A stretch of 64,000 bases of DNA, from contig NC_064545.1 of NCBI RefSeq assembly GCF_023856365.1, positions 1-64,000 on the forward strand, given 5' to 3'. The stretch is from Brienomyrus brachyistius (lineage: Eukaryota; Chordata; Actinopteri; Osteoglossiformes; Mormyridae). Position 1 is the first letter of the stretch. Each line of letters opens with the position of its first letter. Under the pieces are notes generated by a model, which saw only the letters and a list, made by a program, of their open reading frames with translations, was not told the origin of the DNA and made no database searches. Made by a program: the position numbers and the translations under genes. Below, piece after piece: positions 39,320 through 64,000 of this stretch.

Positions 39320-39939
39320 CTAGGAACATGGAGGGTAATGTTAATCACTCTGTCGGCTTACCGCGGGAACAGCAGATCAACAGGAACCCCACACGGGGCA
39401 GCCAGTCTGTGGTGAAGATCCCTGGTCCATCTCGTGCCCACGCAGCCCCAGTGCTGCAGTAGGTGTGTAAACACTGTGGCACATGGCTGAATCCATCATC
39501 TGTGTCATTAAGTGGTCACATCATCCGTATCATTAGTTGGTCACTTTTGCTTCATTACCTCCTACTGCGATTACTACTCCTGTTATTTTTAACCATCCTA
39601 TTTCCAATCTGTTCTGATCAATGACACACTTCACACATGCCCCCCATTGCAGTCCCCCTCCCCTCAAATCCGAACTTTATAGTAACTCTGCCATTTACCA
39701 GCACTTTTTATACTTTATGCTCATTGTTTATCTATGATTTTTATTTATTTATTTATTTATTTATAATTTATTCCAACATGCCACATATGTACTCTCCTGC
39801 TTCCGTTATTACCCATAGTAATTACTGCATCGGTGTTTACTTCTATATTGTGCGTCAATGTTTTTAATGTTTTTTCCTCTCTGTTTTTGTCCTGTCTATC
39901 TATGCACTATGCAGTAAGTCAGCTCGTGAACATTTTTTC

Positions 39940-40868
39940 CCTGCTAGATATTCTATGGTAGATTGTAAGTGGTATTATTGCGAAGTGGAAGTGGTCAGGA
40001 ACAACAGAAACTCAGCCTCAAAGCGCCAGACAACATAAAGTAACAGAGCAGGGCTGCCGAGTGCTGAGGCATACAGTGCGTACAGTGACGGTCACCAGTG
40101 CTTTGTTGACTCGGTAGCTGCAGAGTTCCACACTTCCTCTGGCACTAACCCCAGCACAAAAACTGCAGCGGGAGCTTCATGGAAAGGGCTTCCATGGCCG
40201 AGCAGCTGCACAGAAGCCTCACATCACCAAGCTCAATGCCAAGCGTCAGAGTGGTGTAAAGCACACTGCCCCTGGACAATGGAGCAGTGGAAATGTGTTC
40301 TCTGCAGTGACAAAATCATGCTTCTCTGTCTGGCAGTCTGATGGACGCATCTCAGTTTGGTGAATGCAAGGAGAACATTACCTACATTGTGCCAACTGTA
40401 AAGTTTGATGGAGGAGGGATAATGGTATGGGGTTGTTTTCAGGGGCTGGGCCCCTTAGTTCCAGTGAAGGGAACTCTTACTGCTTCAGTATGCCAAGATA
40501 TTTTGGATAATTCTATGTTTCCTTTGTGGGAACAGTTTGGGGAAGGCCCTCTTCTGTTCCAGCATGACTGTGCCCCAGTGCACAAAGCAAAGTCCATAAA
40601 GACATGGTTGGGTGAGTTTGGTGTGGAAGAACTTGACTGGCCCACACAGAACCTTGACCTCAACCCCTCTGAACATCTTTGGGATGAAATAGAACAGAGA
40701 TTGTGAGCCAGGCCTTCACGTACAAAATCAGTGCCTGGCCTCACAAACCACTGGATGAAAGGGCAAAAATTCCAACAGACACACTCCCAAATCTTGTGGA
40801 AAGGCTTCCCAAAAGAGTGGCAGCCGTTATAGCTGCAAAGGGGAGACCAACTCCATTTTGATGCCAGT
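39940..40868 (+). pseudogene. Tc1/mariner transposase pseudogene
   Basis: The plus strand shows the DNA-binding end (GIIAKWKW-like, degraded), then the catalytic half: [60 protein letters not shown]. The second Asp (HDCAPVH) and final Glu (PSEHLWDE) of the DD34E triad are present. The first Asp (CSDK) is in another frame, so at least one frameshift separates the halves. The usual 3' flank (CACACTCCCAAATCTTGTGG) follows. Confidence 0.85.
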
Positions 40869-40925
40869 AGATTGTGTGTGAGTATGTGCAACACCACGGC
40901 CCAGGAAACGTTATTTCGCATCACC

Positions 40926-40975
40926 GTATGCAGTATATGCAGTATATGCAGTATATGCAGTGTATGCAGTGTACT
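40926..40975. repeat. (TGCAGTATA)n short array
   Basis: Five or so units of TATGCAGTA, the last two reading TGCAGTGTA. Confidence 0.85.
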
Positions 40976-41894
40976 TAAAATGGTTGGTGTGACAATGAAG
41001 CTATACTTGACCTGACATCTGTAAAACATACAGTATATACAGCTATAGCACGACAACAATATAGATTACAGATGAAATGTGTCAATTCATATTGGTGATA
41101 TTTCTTGTGTGACTCTAGGTCCTTCTAAAGGCTTCATACGTTCCCAACCCTTGCCAGTCGTGCGTCTTGATGTTTTCTGTAGATCATGCATCTGTGGAGA
41201 CGGATCTTCTGAGGGCTCCACCGCACATATGGGGGGGGGGGTGGGGGGGTGGGTGGTTTGTTTTCTGGTTTCACATAAACCCTTAATGTCTCCCAGTCAG
41301 CCAGAGTCTCATGGCAGAAGCTGGGGAAATCTCATCTGAGGAGGATTCTAGCATCTAATTAATAGATAGATGATTGAGACGGGGCCAGCAGTGAGGAGGG
41401 GTTAGCATTAAGGCTATGAGCTGAGAAGTCAGCTGAGTGAGATTGTTAGCTTAGCTGTAGCCCGAGGACATCCCCTGGAAGTCTCTTATCTGATTCTATG
41501 GCCTGTCCAGTTCACAGTACTCTGGTCAGCAATGGCCCACAGCTCTCCGTCAGACTCGGCACTCAGACCCAGCGATAAATGCCAGTAAATCACCATGAGT
41601 TTCACAAAGGCCTCTAGCCACAACTGGAACTTATAGGCTAAACCATAGCATAGCGCGTAACAGCCTCATAAACCACTTCAGGAAGGAACAGCTAACCTTA
41701 GTGGAATCATTGCAAGTAAAACTGGAAAACGTGAGGTGCCATTAAATATTCCTGTATTACAAAGTACAGTATTACAAAGATAATTCCGTTTCACAGCTTT
41801 TGTGCTCTGAATTTAGTAAACATTTTTGTGTCGCACTTGTCTTTGGTCCTCAACTTTGGATGGCTTCTACAGTTTAAGCAGAATTAACACAATT

Positions 41895-42115
41895 AACATT
41901 GTAGGGCTGCCATCTGGCGTGACACTCACACTTTCAGACTCTTATGGCAAATCTATATTATTCCGTTATAAATACAAAATTAGTTACATCGAAAGCCTTG
42001 GGGTAGTTTGCAAACCCTACAGACTATTCACAAGGTAATAATACTGTTACATGCATTTGAATGTGTTTGCAGACTTGAAAATTGAAAATCTCACACCAGC
42101 CAGCTGATCAAAGTT
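41895..42115. repeat. interspersed repeat, uninterrupted copy of 6240-6660
   Basis: Shares GCAAATCTATATTATTCCGT, GTAGTTTGCAAACCCTACAG and CACAAGGTAATAATACTGTT with the copy at 6240-6660 but lacks the palindromic insertion. Confidence 0.7.
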
Positions 42116-42192
42116 GACAGCCCTGATATTGTAGTAGATATGGATCGGTCTGGTGTGTAATATATTCTATCTCAGCCTTGTCCACTTAAACA

Positions 42193-42624
42193 TCATGGCA
42201 CAATTTTTAATTTGGAAAGTTTAATTAAAAGTATTTTCAAAGTATTTGGATTCCACCGAATGCAGACACTGGTACAGTTAAAGTGTTTTCTATCAGTGGC
42301 ACATTTTGTCAAAGCATCTATAACAAGGAGGACTTCTCTCAGAAAATCCAAAAAACGTGCTGCTCTTGTTCTACAGTCTTGGTCTTTTTCTATATTTATG
42401 GATCCCACAGGAGGCCATAGTCTAGGTACAGTGGAGGGGTTATATGGTCGAGCGTTAAACACTAAGCGATTTAAGTGATGGGGCATTTGTTCAAAGAGTA
42501 GGAACGAACATTTAATTATTACGACCCTGTAGGGTGAAGTCTTTGGGAATAAGTTTCTGAAATAACTCTTATAAAAAGAGACGTTTACAGAAGAGATTTG
42601 TTTTGTGTATAGCAAATAAAGCAC
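42193..42624 (-). other. unexplained ORF (143 codons minus strand; 88 codons plus strand overlap)
   Basis: The minus frame includes RLWPPVGSINIEKDQDCRTR and FLDFLREVLLVIDALTKC. The overlapping plus frame is basic (ASITRRTSLRKSKKRAALVL). There is no low-complexity reason for either to stay open. No homologue or splice structure is recognised; it could be part of an unknown repeat. Confidence 0.2.
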
Positions 42625-43998
42625 TGCGTCGCGTGGTAGTGAGACACAGATATTCTAACAATCGGTCCTTTCCGTAGATCCATGAAATATATTTTCACTG
42701 TGGTATGAAACAAAGGAGAAAATAACTAGATTTTTCTCTGTGTTGGGGGAAGTGGAGATTAAAAACATGCGTCGGCGGCGTAGTAGCAGTCAAAACGCCG
42801 TGTAACCCTTAACCCAGACTCACATACTGATCATTAACTCACAGTAACTCCGCAGCGGCCATTTATTCCCCATTTGTAGCTCGCGAATCAATAAATAAAC
42901 GAATCAATCACGTAGATTTACTTTTATTATTTATTACTCTAGACCCAGGAACATTTATATTTTCAACCGAACTTGTCTTTCGGTTTTTATATTGATTACG
43001 ATACCATTTAATACATGAAACTGGCAATCGCGTTTTGGTGGTGGGATGACGGAAATAATGTGCCAATTACAGTGTTATGATTTCCAGACACCTTTGAGTC
43101 TAAAAACGTGAGATCTTTATTTTATTTGTACATAGCCAACTTTTGTACATTTAATTTGCGTTTCCTACATAATGCAGGTGAATGGCGCCGGCTGAATGTA
43201 CACGTGATCTAAGTTTTATAACTCGTTCTTGCTTTTTACGATCTTTACGATACCATGTCCACCGACGGCATGCGTTATTGATGACAGGTAATACTTTGTA
43301 ATTTGACAGAAGTCGTTAACTTCTGCATTGGAAAATCATTTCCCTCTGTTGTAACAGTTGATTTTAAAGAAAATGTTGGGGGAAAGTTTTTTTACAAAGA
43401 GATTAATTAGCCTACTTTGTGGTTTTAACGGTATTATGTTCCTTTTTGCTTTATCGCTTCATTTCTTAATCACTTTCTAAAGTTGAGTAATATGTGGGTG
43501 GAGAGAAAGAAAAAAGTCCATTAAATTGACTTCTGTCAAAAAAGTGAAACCACATTTCTTGGAATGTTAAGCTGGACAGATCTGAAAGTTTCACTCGGAG
43601 CTGTAGTGGTGAAGGAAAGATAAGCAGGGTTGGGTGTTTTAAGACTGGAGCAGAGGATGCGGGGATATTTTACACTCACGCTCATTTTTTGCTGTACGCA
43701 AGTGCTGCATACTGACAAGGACGACCTGAGGATTAGTGAACGAAACCGCTCTAAGCACTAGTGAGAGCTTCTAGATATGCACAATTATATATACGATCCC
43801 ATACTTATTAGATAAGGAACGATTACAGACACAGATAACGGCACTCATAGTCTTTTTATTGTAGGTTTAAAAGCAAAATGGAGCGCCCGAGCTGCGTGTG
43901 TTCTAGTTTAGTGTTACGGTGACTTCAACCAGTATTTACAGGTAAAATAGGGGAAAGTTACAACAGGGATGCAGCATAATAAAAACATACTAGGCAAA

Positions 43999-59830
<15,832 letters not shown>

Positions 59831-60358
59831 CATTGGGGGTCAAGTAAATCCCGAGTACCCTGAACAGAAGGCCAAAGTGACTTTTTGTCCCTTATACATT
59901 ACCTCTGTGAATGGATTATGGTCCAGTATTGATGATTTTAAATGCTTATGATAAGAGGACCTTTTGCACTAGTTTATCATTGCCAGGTCACAGAGAGAGA
60001 CTATAGAGGAACAATAACGGACCCTTTGCCGTCTTTGGTAACCACATATGAACAAGGACCAGCTAAACGTTCTATTGCCACGTGAGCCGAGCCGTATGTC
60101 TGTATCCCACCATTAGGAATTCTGGGGCATTTTTCGCTGATCTGTATGAACACCCTGGCACTGCGCATCTGGCCCAAGTCTTGGATAATGCCCTTGTAAT
60201 GCGACATTAACACTCTATTTCTGCATTATTATATATGTAAAGTCCATTACTGTGGCTCAGGAAGACTGGATTACAGTATTTTCACAGAAATAAGAAGCAG
60301 CGTTATAATCCTTCATTTGTATTTGCCTTTTTTGCATATAATGCGTGCCTCTTTGTTA

Positions 60359-60395
<37 letters not shown>

Positions 60396-60800
60396 GGTGC
60401 CATTCCGTGAGCTTATCCATAGCACTGGCTGTCACTGCACCTGGGTTTTTTCTCTGTTACATTTGGCCATAAATAAAGCATCACAGCTGGCTTCTCCCCA
60501 GAAACAAATGGGATGGCTTAAAAGGGTCAGTGGACACGTACTGAGACAGTGTCCCTCAGAGGGCATCCTGCTTCGACCCATGGAGGACGCCGTGTCTTTA
60601 TCTAATGACGTTTGCATTTCCCTGTTTTGTTTTTCCTTTCTTATATTCCTCTTAATGTGAGCACAGCCAAAGTGGAAATAGACCGTGACAAATCACAGCA
60701 TCTGCTAATCAAAAAATGATAAGTACTGCCAAACATGTAAATAGTTTCAAATTTGCTAATAAAATGAAGACGCTAAATAAATATGTGGAAGACCATCTGT
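59831..60800 (+). other. 3' UTR of the ccbe1-type gene with candidate poly(A) signals
   Basis: After the stop at 59828-59830 the sequence has no further conserved ORF. AATAAA occurs at 60472-60477 and again near 60776. A TTA microsatellite (about 60356-60394) lies within it. Confidence 0.5.
60356..60394. repeat. (TTA)n microsatellite
   Basis: About 13 TTA/ATT units. Confidence 0.95.
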
Positions 60801-61725
60801 TTGACCTGGACCAGGGATACAGTTTGTTTACATGCAGAAAGTGAATCAGATTCCCTCGAATACATTATTGTGGCACCAAACAGTTTCTAGATTGTACTTC
60901 CATTTTGAGAGTTTGGTGTCAGAGTCTGTAACAGACCCCCCCCCCCCCCCCCCCCCCGGTCTTGATGTGTCCCATGCTGGTTGGTGTGAGGATTGTTTAC
61001 GGAACTTACAGTCTCCAGACTGACTCTATTGGGTCAATTTATAGTCGTAGCTTTAGAAAATTCTGACTCTCCTCCCATTTTCCTGAATTCACATAAAGCC
61101 AGGCCATATATGTGCCTCCCACCAGCAAAATTGTATGGATCTCAGGAAGTGTCGAGTGTCGTAGATCATGTCCAAATCCACAGCAAAAGCGTGTCTGTTT
61201 GAACCACATACCAGGGAATCACTGTCGAAATATATGATCAAGATAATAAAAATTTTAAGTAAATTTCAGGCTAAGAAACAGATCAGGGATCTTATCAGAG
61301 AATCAGTAGTGCATGTTGATTCTAAAGTTACCTTTTAAGCCAGGTTTATGTTTCTGACACACAGCAGTGCCCATATCACGCCACTGGAAGCACATGTTGC
61401 ACCAGAGTAATTTCTGCCTGATCACTCATCATACCATACTGCCCCACATGTGCCACATTCAGTAGTAGCAGGAAGTGAGTAAGGGGGTGATGCGTTCCAG
61501 TTGAGTAAGATCTAACCTCCCCTTTGTTGTTTATACTGGGTCAGTTTTTCCACTTTGCCTGTAGGTGTCAGCACAAAAGTAGTGAAATTTTACATTAGTC
61601 AACATACTATATAAATAGAGAAAGGCACAAGAAGCCCAGAATTTCAGCAGCAGGGGGCTATTATGCTAGATATGAGTATGACTGTTCCACTCCAGGGAGG
61701 TGTTTGGCTCAGCACAATGCATGCA

Positions 61726-62822
61726 GTGCTGTGCAAAAGTCTTTGGCAGCCAAAGGAAATGTTTAAAGCTATTTATCTAAGGTGCTAAATGTGTATTTCC
61801 ACAGAACAAATAACACAATTTGACTTTAGAACATACTCAAATTAAGAGTGACACAAGAAATACTAACAGGAATTTCTTTTGTTCTTTAGAAATTCCCTGA
61901 TATGTTGGATGGCTAGATGAACACTGCTTCAGGTCACAGACTTCGTAAGGCTACGTTCACACTGCCATGCTTAAGTGACTCAAATCGGATTTTTTTGCCT
62001 TAATGTGACACAGATCTGATCTTTTCAGGGCGGTGAGGACACGCAAATCTGACTTTTTGAAATCAGATTTGTGTCACTTTCATATGTGGTACTAAATCGG
62101 ATACGTATCCGACTCGCGGCCATGCGACCTGAATGTGAACGCTCAGATCGGAATTCATGTGGCTTTTTGCTTATACGCATGCGCTGACATCATTAGCCTG
62201 CACCGGCTGATGCACCCACACATCTCTTGGTGCAGGAGTTCCAGCAATAACTGGGAAAACAGAAAAAGGTAGCCGCTTGGTTTTTTTTTATCCTTTTCGC
62301 CCTCCTCATGTACAGCTGATTCACTGTTTGTCGTCCTCCAGAACAAAGTGCGATATATGCGTGAGCTACCGATGCCTCCATTTTAATGCCATGAGTCGTC
62401 CCACAGATATGACGTTTTTTGTTGTTGGCGATGTAGTTGACTCGAGTAAAAACGTATCAATGTGCGCATGCGTGACCCTTTGAAGGACCGATGCGTTCTC
62501 ATTAGTCAGATACTTGTAGTTATGAATGTGAACCGTTAAGATAGACAAATCCGATCTGAGCACAAAAATATCGGAATTGAACGATGTGGCTGGAATATTG
62601 ATTAGCCATATAACTAATTAGCCATATCAGGTGTCCTCGTGTTCGAGTACAAAACATACATGGGTGTATTGGATGGTTGCTGAAAGTCCTTTTGTGACCT
62701 TAGGAGAAGTTTAGAAATGGCTAGGCTGACACACTCTCACAGACAAAATATCACAGATTTACATCAACATGAAGATCACTTAAACATCATCTTCTTTGAC
62801 TGCCTAAGACTTTTGTAAAGTA
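61726..62822. mobile_element. outer non-autonomous element, split by a second element
   Basis: The left end TGCAAAAGTCTTTGGCAGCC, AAATGTTTAAAG is inverted relative to the right end TTAAACATCATCTTCTTTGA, CTGCCTAAGACTTTTG. The related short copy is at 1851-2035. Its interior is interrupted at about 61950-62585. Confidence 0.65.
61950..62585. mobile_element. inner hAT-like non-autonomous element
   Basis: It starts CTACGTTCACACTGCCATGC and contains repeated AATCGGATTT / AAATCCGATC motifs, with an inverted counterpart AATGTGAACCGTTAAG toward the right end. This 'GTTCACACTGC' terminus is common in fish hAT-type non-autonomous elements. Confidence 0.6.
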
Positions 62823-62940
62823 TACGCAGGTCAGCTAGGGCAGTGTGTTGCATGCAGATGTGACTCTAACCCCAGACCCTGGCTGATGCAGATGGACAAG
62901 CAGCTGCCATCAAAGGGCTGGGACAAAGGTCAAGGCTCTT

Positions 62941-62946
62941 TTTATT
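62941..62946 (-). promoter_or_regulatory. AATAAA poly(A) signal
   Basis: A canonical hexamer two bases downstream of the stop of the right-edge gene, on the same strand. Confidence 0.45.
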
Positions 62947-62948
62947 CT

Positions 62949-64000
62949 TCACCTGGTACCAGCCATGTTGACATCCACGTACAGCTTCGCTGAGCTGGCA
63001 CTGAGATCTGTAAAACCCCATCATAAAGTCAAAATCAATCAACTAATAAATGAACCATAATCAAGTTATTCAAAGTATGAATAACTATTGTGTCTTAGTT
63101 TAAATTTAAATTTTAATTATGTAGTGTTTAATTCACAGTCATCCCATGAAAGGTTCACATAAAAGATATGGATTATAAAAGTCTGTCTCATATAATTGTT
63201 CAACAAAGCCATTTCATTTTATTAATCAAAAATCATTACAACAAGCTTGCAATAGGTTTGGATTTGAATTAACAAAACCAAATTTCAGATTTCTTTTGCA
63301 TGTTATGTACGACTGCTGTTTAAATGGTTTTACAGATGTTATAACTTAGGGAGTTGGCTGTTTGCAGGGTAAAGGTTCAAACGTTTAACGCTAATTTAAA
63401 TCAATCACTGCCAGTAGTCTGGTAGTCATCTGTAGGTCACCAGATCATCCTTAATTCACTATCCTCCATAACTCTGCTCTGATAAAAAGCGCTTCTCCAC
63501 GACCAAGAGCAGCTGTTCACACATATCAGAGGTGGAAAGTTCAGGTTCAGAGAGTACAAATCCAGACCAAGATTTTGTTTCAACCAACCAACTGAATACT
63601 CTGTGAAAGTAACACTTTATACTCAACTGGTTAGTTGAAACAAAATCTTGGTCTGGATTTGTACTTCCTGAACCTGAACATGCCACCTCTGACACCTATG
63701 CACTCGAAACTCACTGTAAATACCAAAGAAATCATGACACCTCACACCAGTACTACAGTATTATAGCACATGGAGCATAGCATTATTGATAAAGTCGCAG
63801 GCTTATTTTAAGTATTGCACTGTTTTTAGTGGGGGGGCGGGTTTGTACTGCAGGTTTGCATAAAAAATATGGGTTGACCTCTGCCTTGCCTTTTCCAGTT
63901 ACCCCTTTAGGGGTGCCAACTGGCAGAGGTTGTGTAAACTCACCTAGCCTGCGGGACTGAGGTTCCACGCTATGCTTTTTATACACAGAGTAGCGTGTTG
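62949..64000 (-). CDS. unidentified gene, last two exons (partial)
   Basis: Two minus-strand exons fit in phase. The first, 64000-63944 and continuing beyond the window, encodes TRYSVYKKHSVEPQSRRL and ends with one spare base at donor GTGAGT. The second, 63007-62949, follows acceptor GTTTTACAG and supplies two bases, then encodes LSASSAKLYVDVNMAGTR and TGA. AATAAA lies at 62946-62941, two bases beyond the stop. Acceptor, donor, phase, stop and poly(A) motif all agree, so a real C-terminus is likely. The peptide is not recognised. An alternative is that the TGA belongs to a donor (CCAG, then GTGAAG) and the gene continues, but no later exon was found. The intron contains palindromic element copy 2. 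Confidence 0.55.
63530..63695. mobile_element. palindromic (hairpin) element, copy 2
   Basis: The left arm TCAGAGGTGGAAAGTTCAGG, AGATTTTGTTTCAACCAACC is inverted in the right arm, which ends CATGCCACCTCTGA. It shares the GATTTTGTTTCAACCAACCA core with copy 1 at 13630-13820. Confidence 0.8.

Larger units (their letters stand above)
39320..43998. other. divergent spacer between the coiled-coil and ccbe1-type genes
   Basis: It should hold the 5' ends and promoters of both genes. Contents: a dead Tc1 transposon (39940-40868), a short TGCAGTATA array, a repeat copy (41895-42115), an unexplained ORF pair (42193-42624), a possible coding start for the coiled-coil gene (42862-42843) and a short signal-peptide-like ORF (43657-43761). 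Confidence 0.6.
60801..62948. other. spacer between the ccbe1-type gene and the right-edge gene
   Basis: Apart from the C22 tract at 60936-60957 and the nested elements at 61726-62822, no gene is seen. The flanking genes converge here. Confidence 0.5.

Noticed and set aside
40439..41059. 206-codon minus-strand ORF
   Set aside because: It is the antisense of the Tc1 transposase region.

Overview
This is nuclear DNA from a ray-finned fish, most likely a teleost. Genes are split into short exons with GT-AG introns. The spacers carry tRNA-derived SINEs, RTE-type LINE pieces, Tc1 copies, palindromic non-autonomous transposons and long simple repeats in a style typical of teleosts. All gene models below were built by hand: exon ends were chosen so that reading frame, splice phase and protein family agree.

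Layout. (1) 1-2401, plus strand: the 3' exons of an ARID3-family transcription factor, ending in the REKLES region and a Ser/Ala-rich tail. (2) 6702-20533, minus strand: sema7a, with signal peptide, Sema domain, PSI, Ig and a GPI-type tail; one linker exon was not found. (3) 23155-39319, minus strand: a gene of about 27 exons for a long coiled-coil protein. I do not recognise it from sequence; its position next to sema7a makes CCDC33 a candidate. (4) 43999-59830, plus strand: a complete 11-exon ccbe1-type gene of 382 residues, with signal peptide, Cys-rich region, EGF, calcium-binding EGF, collagen triplets and conserved C-terminal block. (5) 62949-64000, minus strand: the last two exons of an unidentified gene running off the right edge.

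Context. In human, SEMA7A, ARID3B and CCDC33 lie together on 15q24, so the left half looks like conserved linkage with changed gene order. Human CCBE1 is on chromosome 18, so a ccbe1-type gene here is probably a paralogue. Arid3 and sema7a are tail to tail. The coiled-coil gene and the ccbe1-type gene are head to head, about 4.7 kb apart.

Repeats fill most of the rest. The most striking are a 1.17-kb minisatellite with higher-order structure inside ccbe1-type intron 2, several palindromic elements, two nested insertions, and eleven G/C homopolymer tracts of ten bases or more. I found no new multi-gene system. The best leads are the ccbe1 paralogue, the loss of the integrin-binding RGD in sema7a, the unnamed coiled-coil gene and the right-edge gene.
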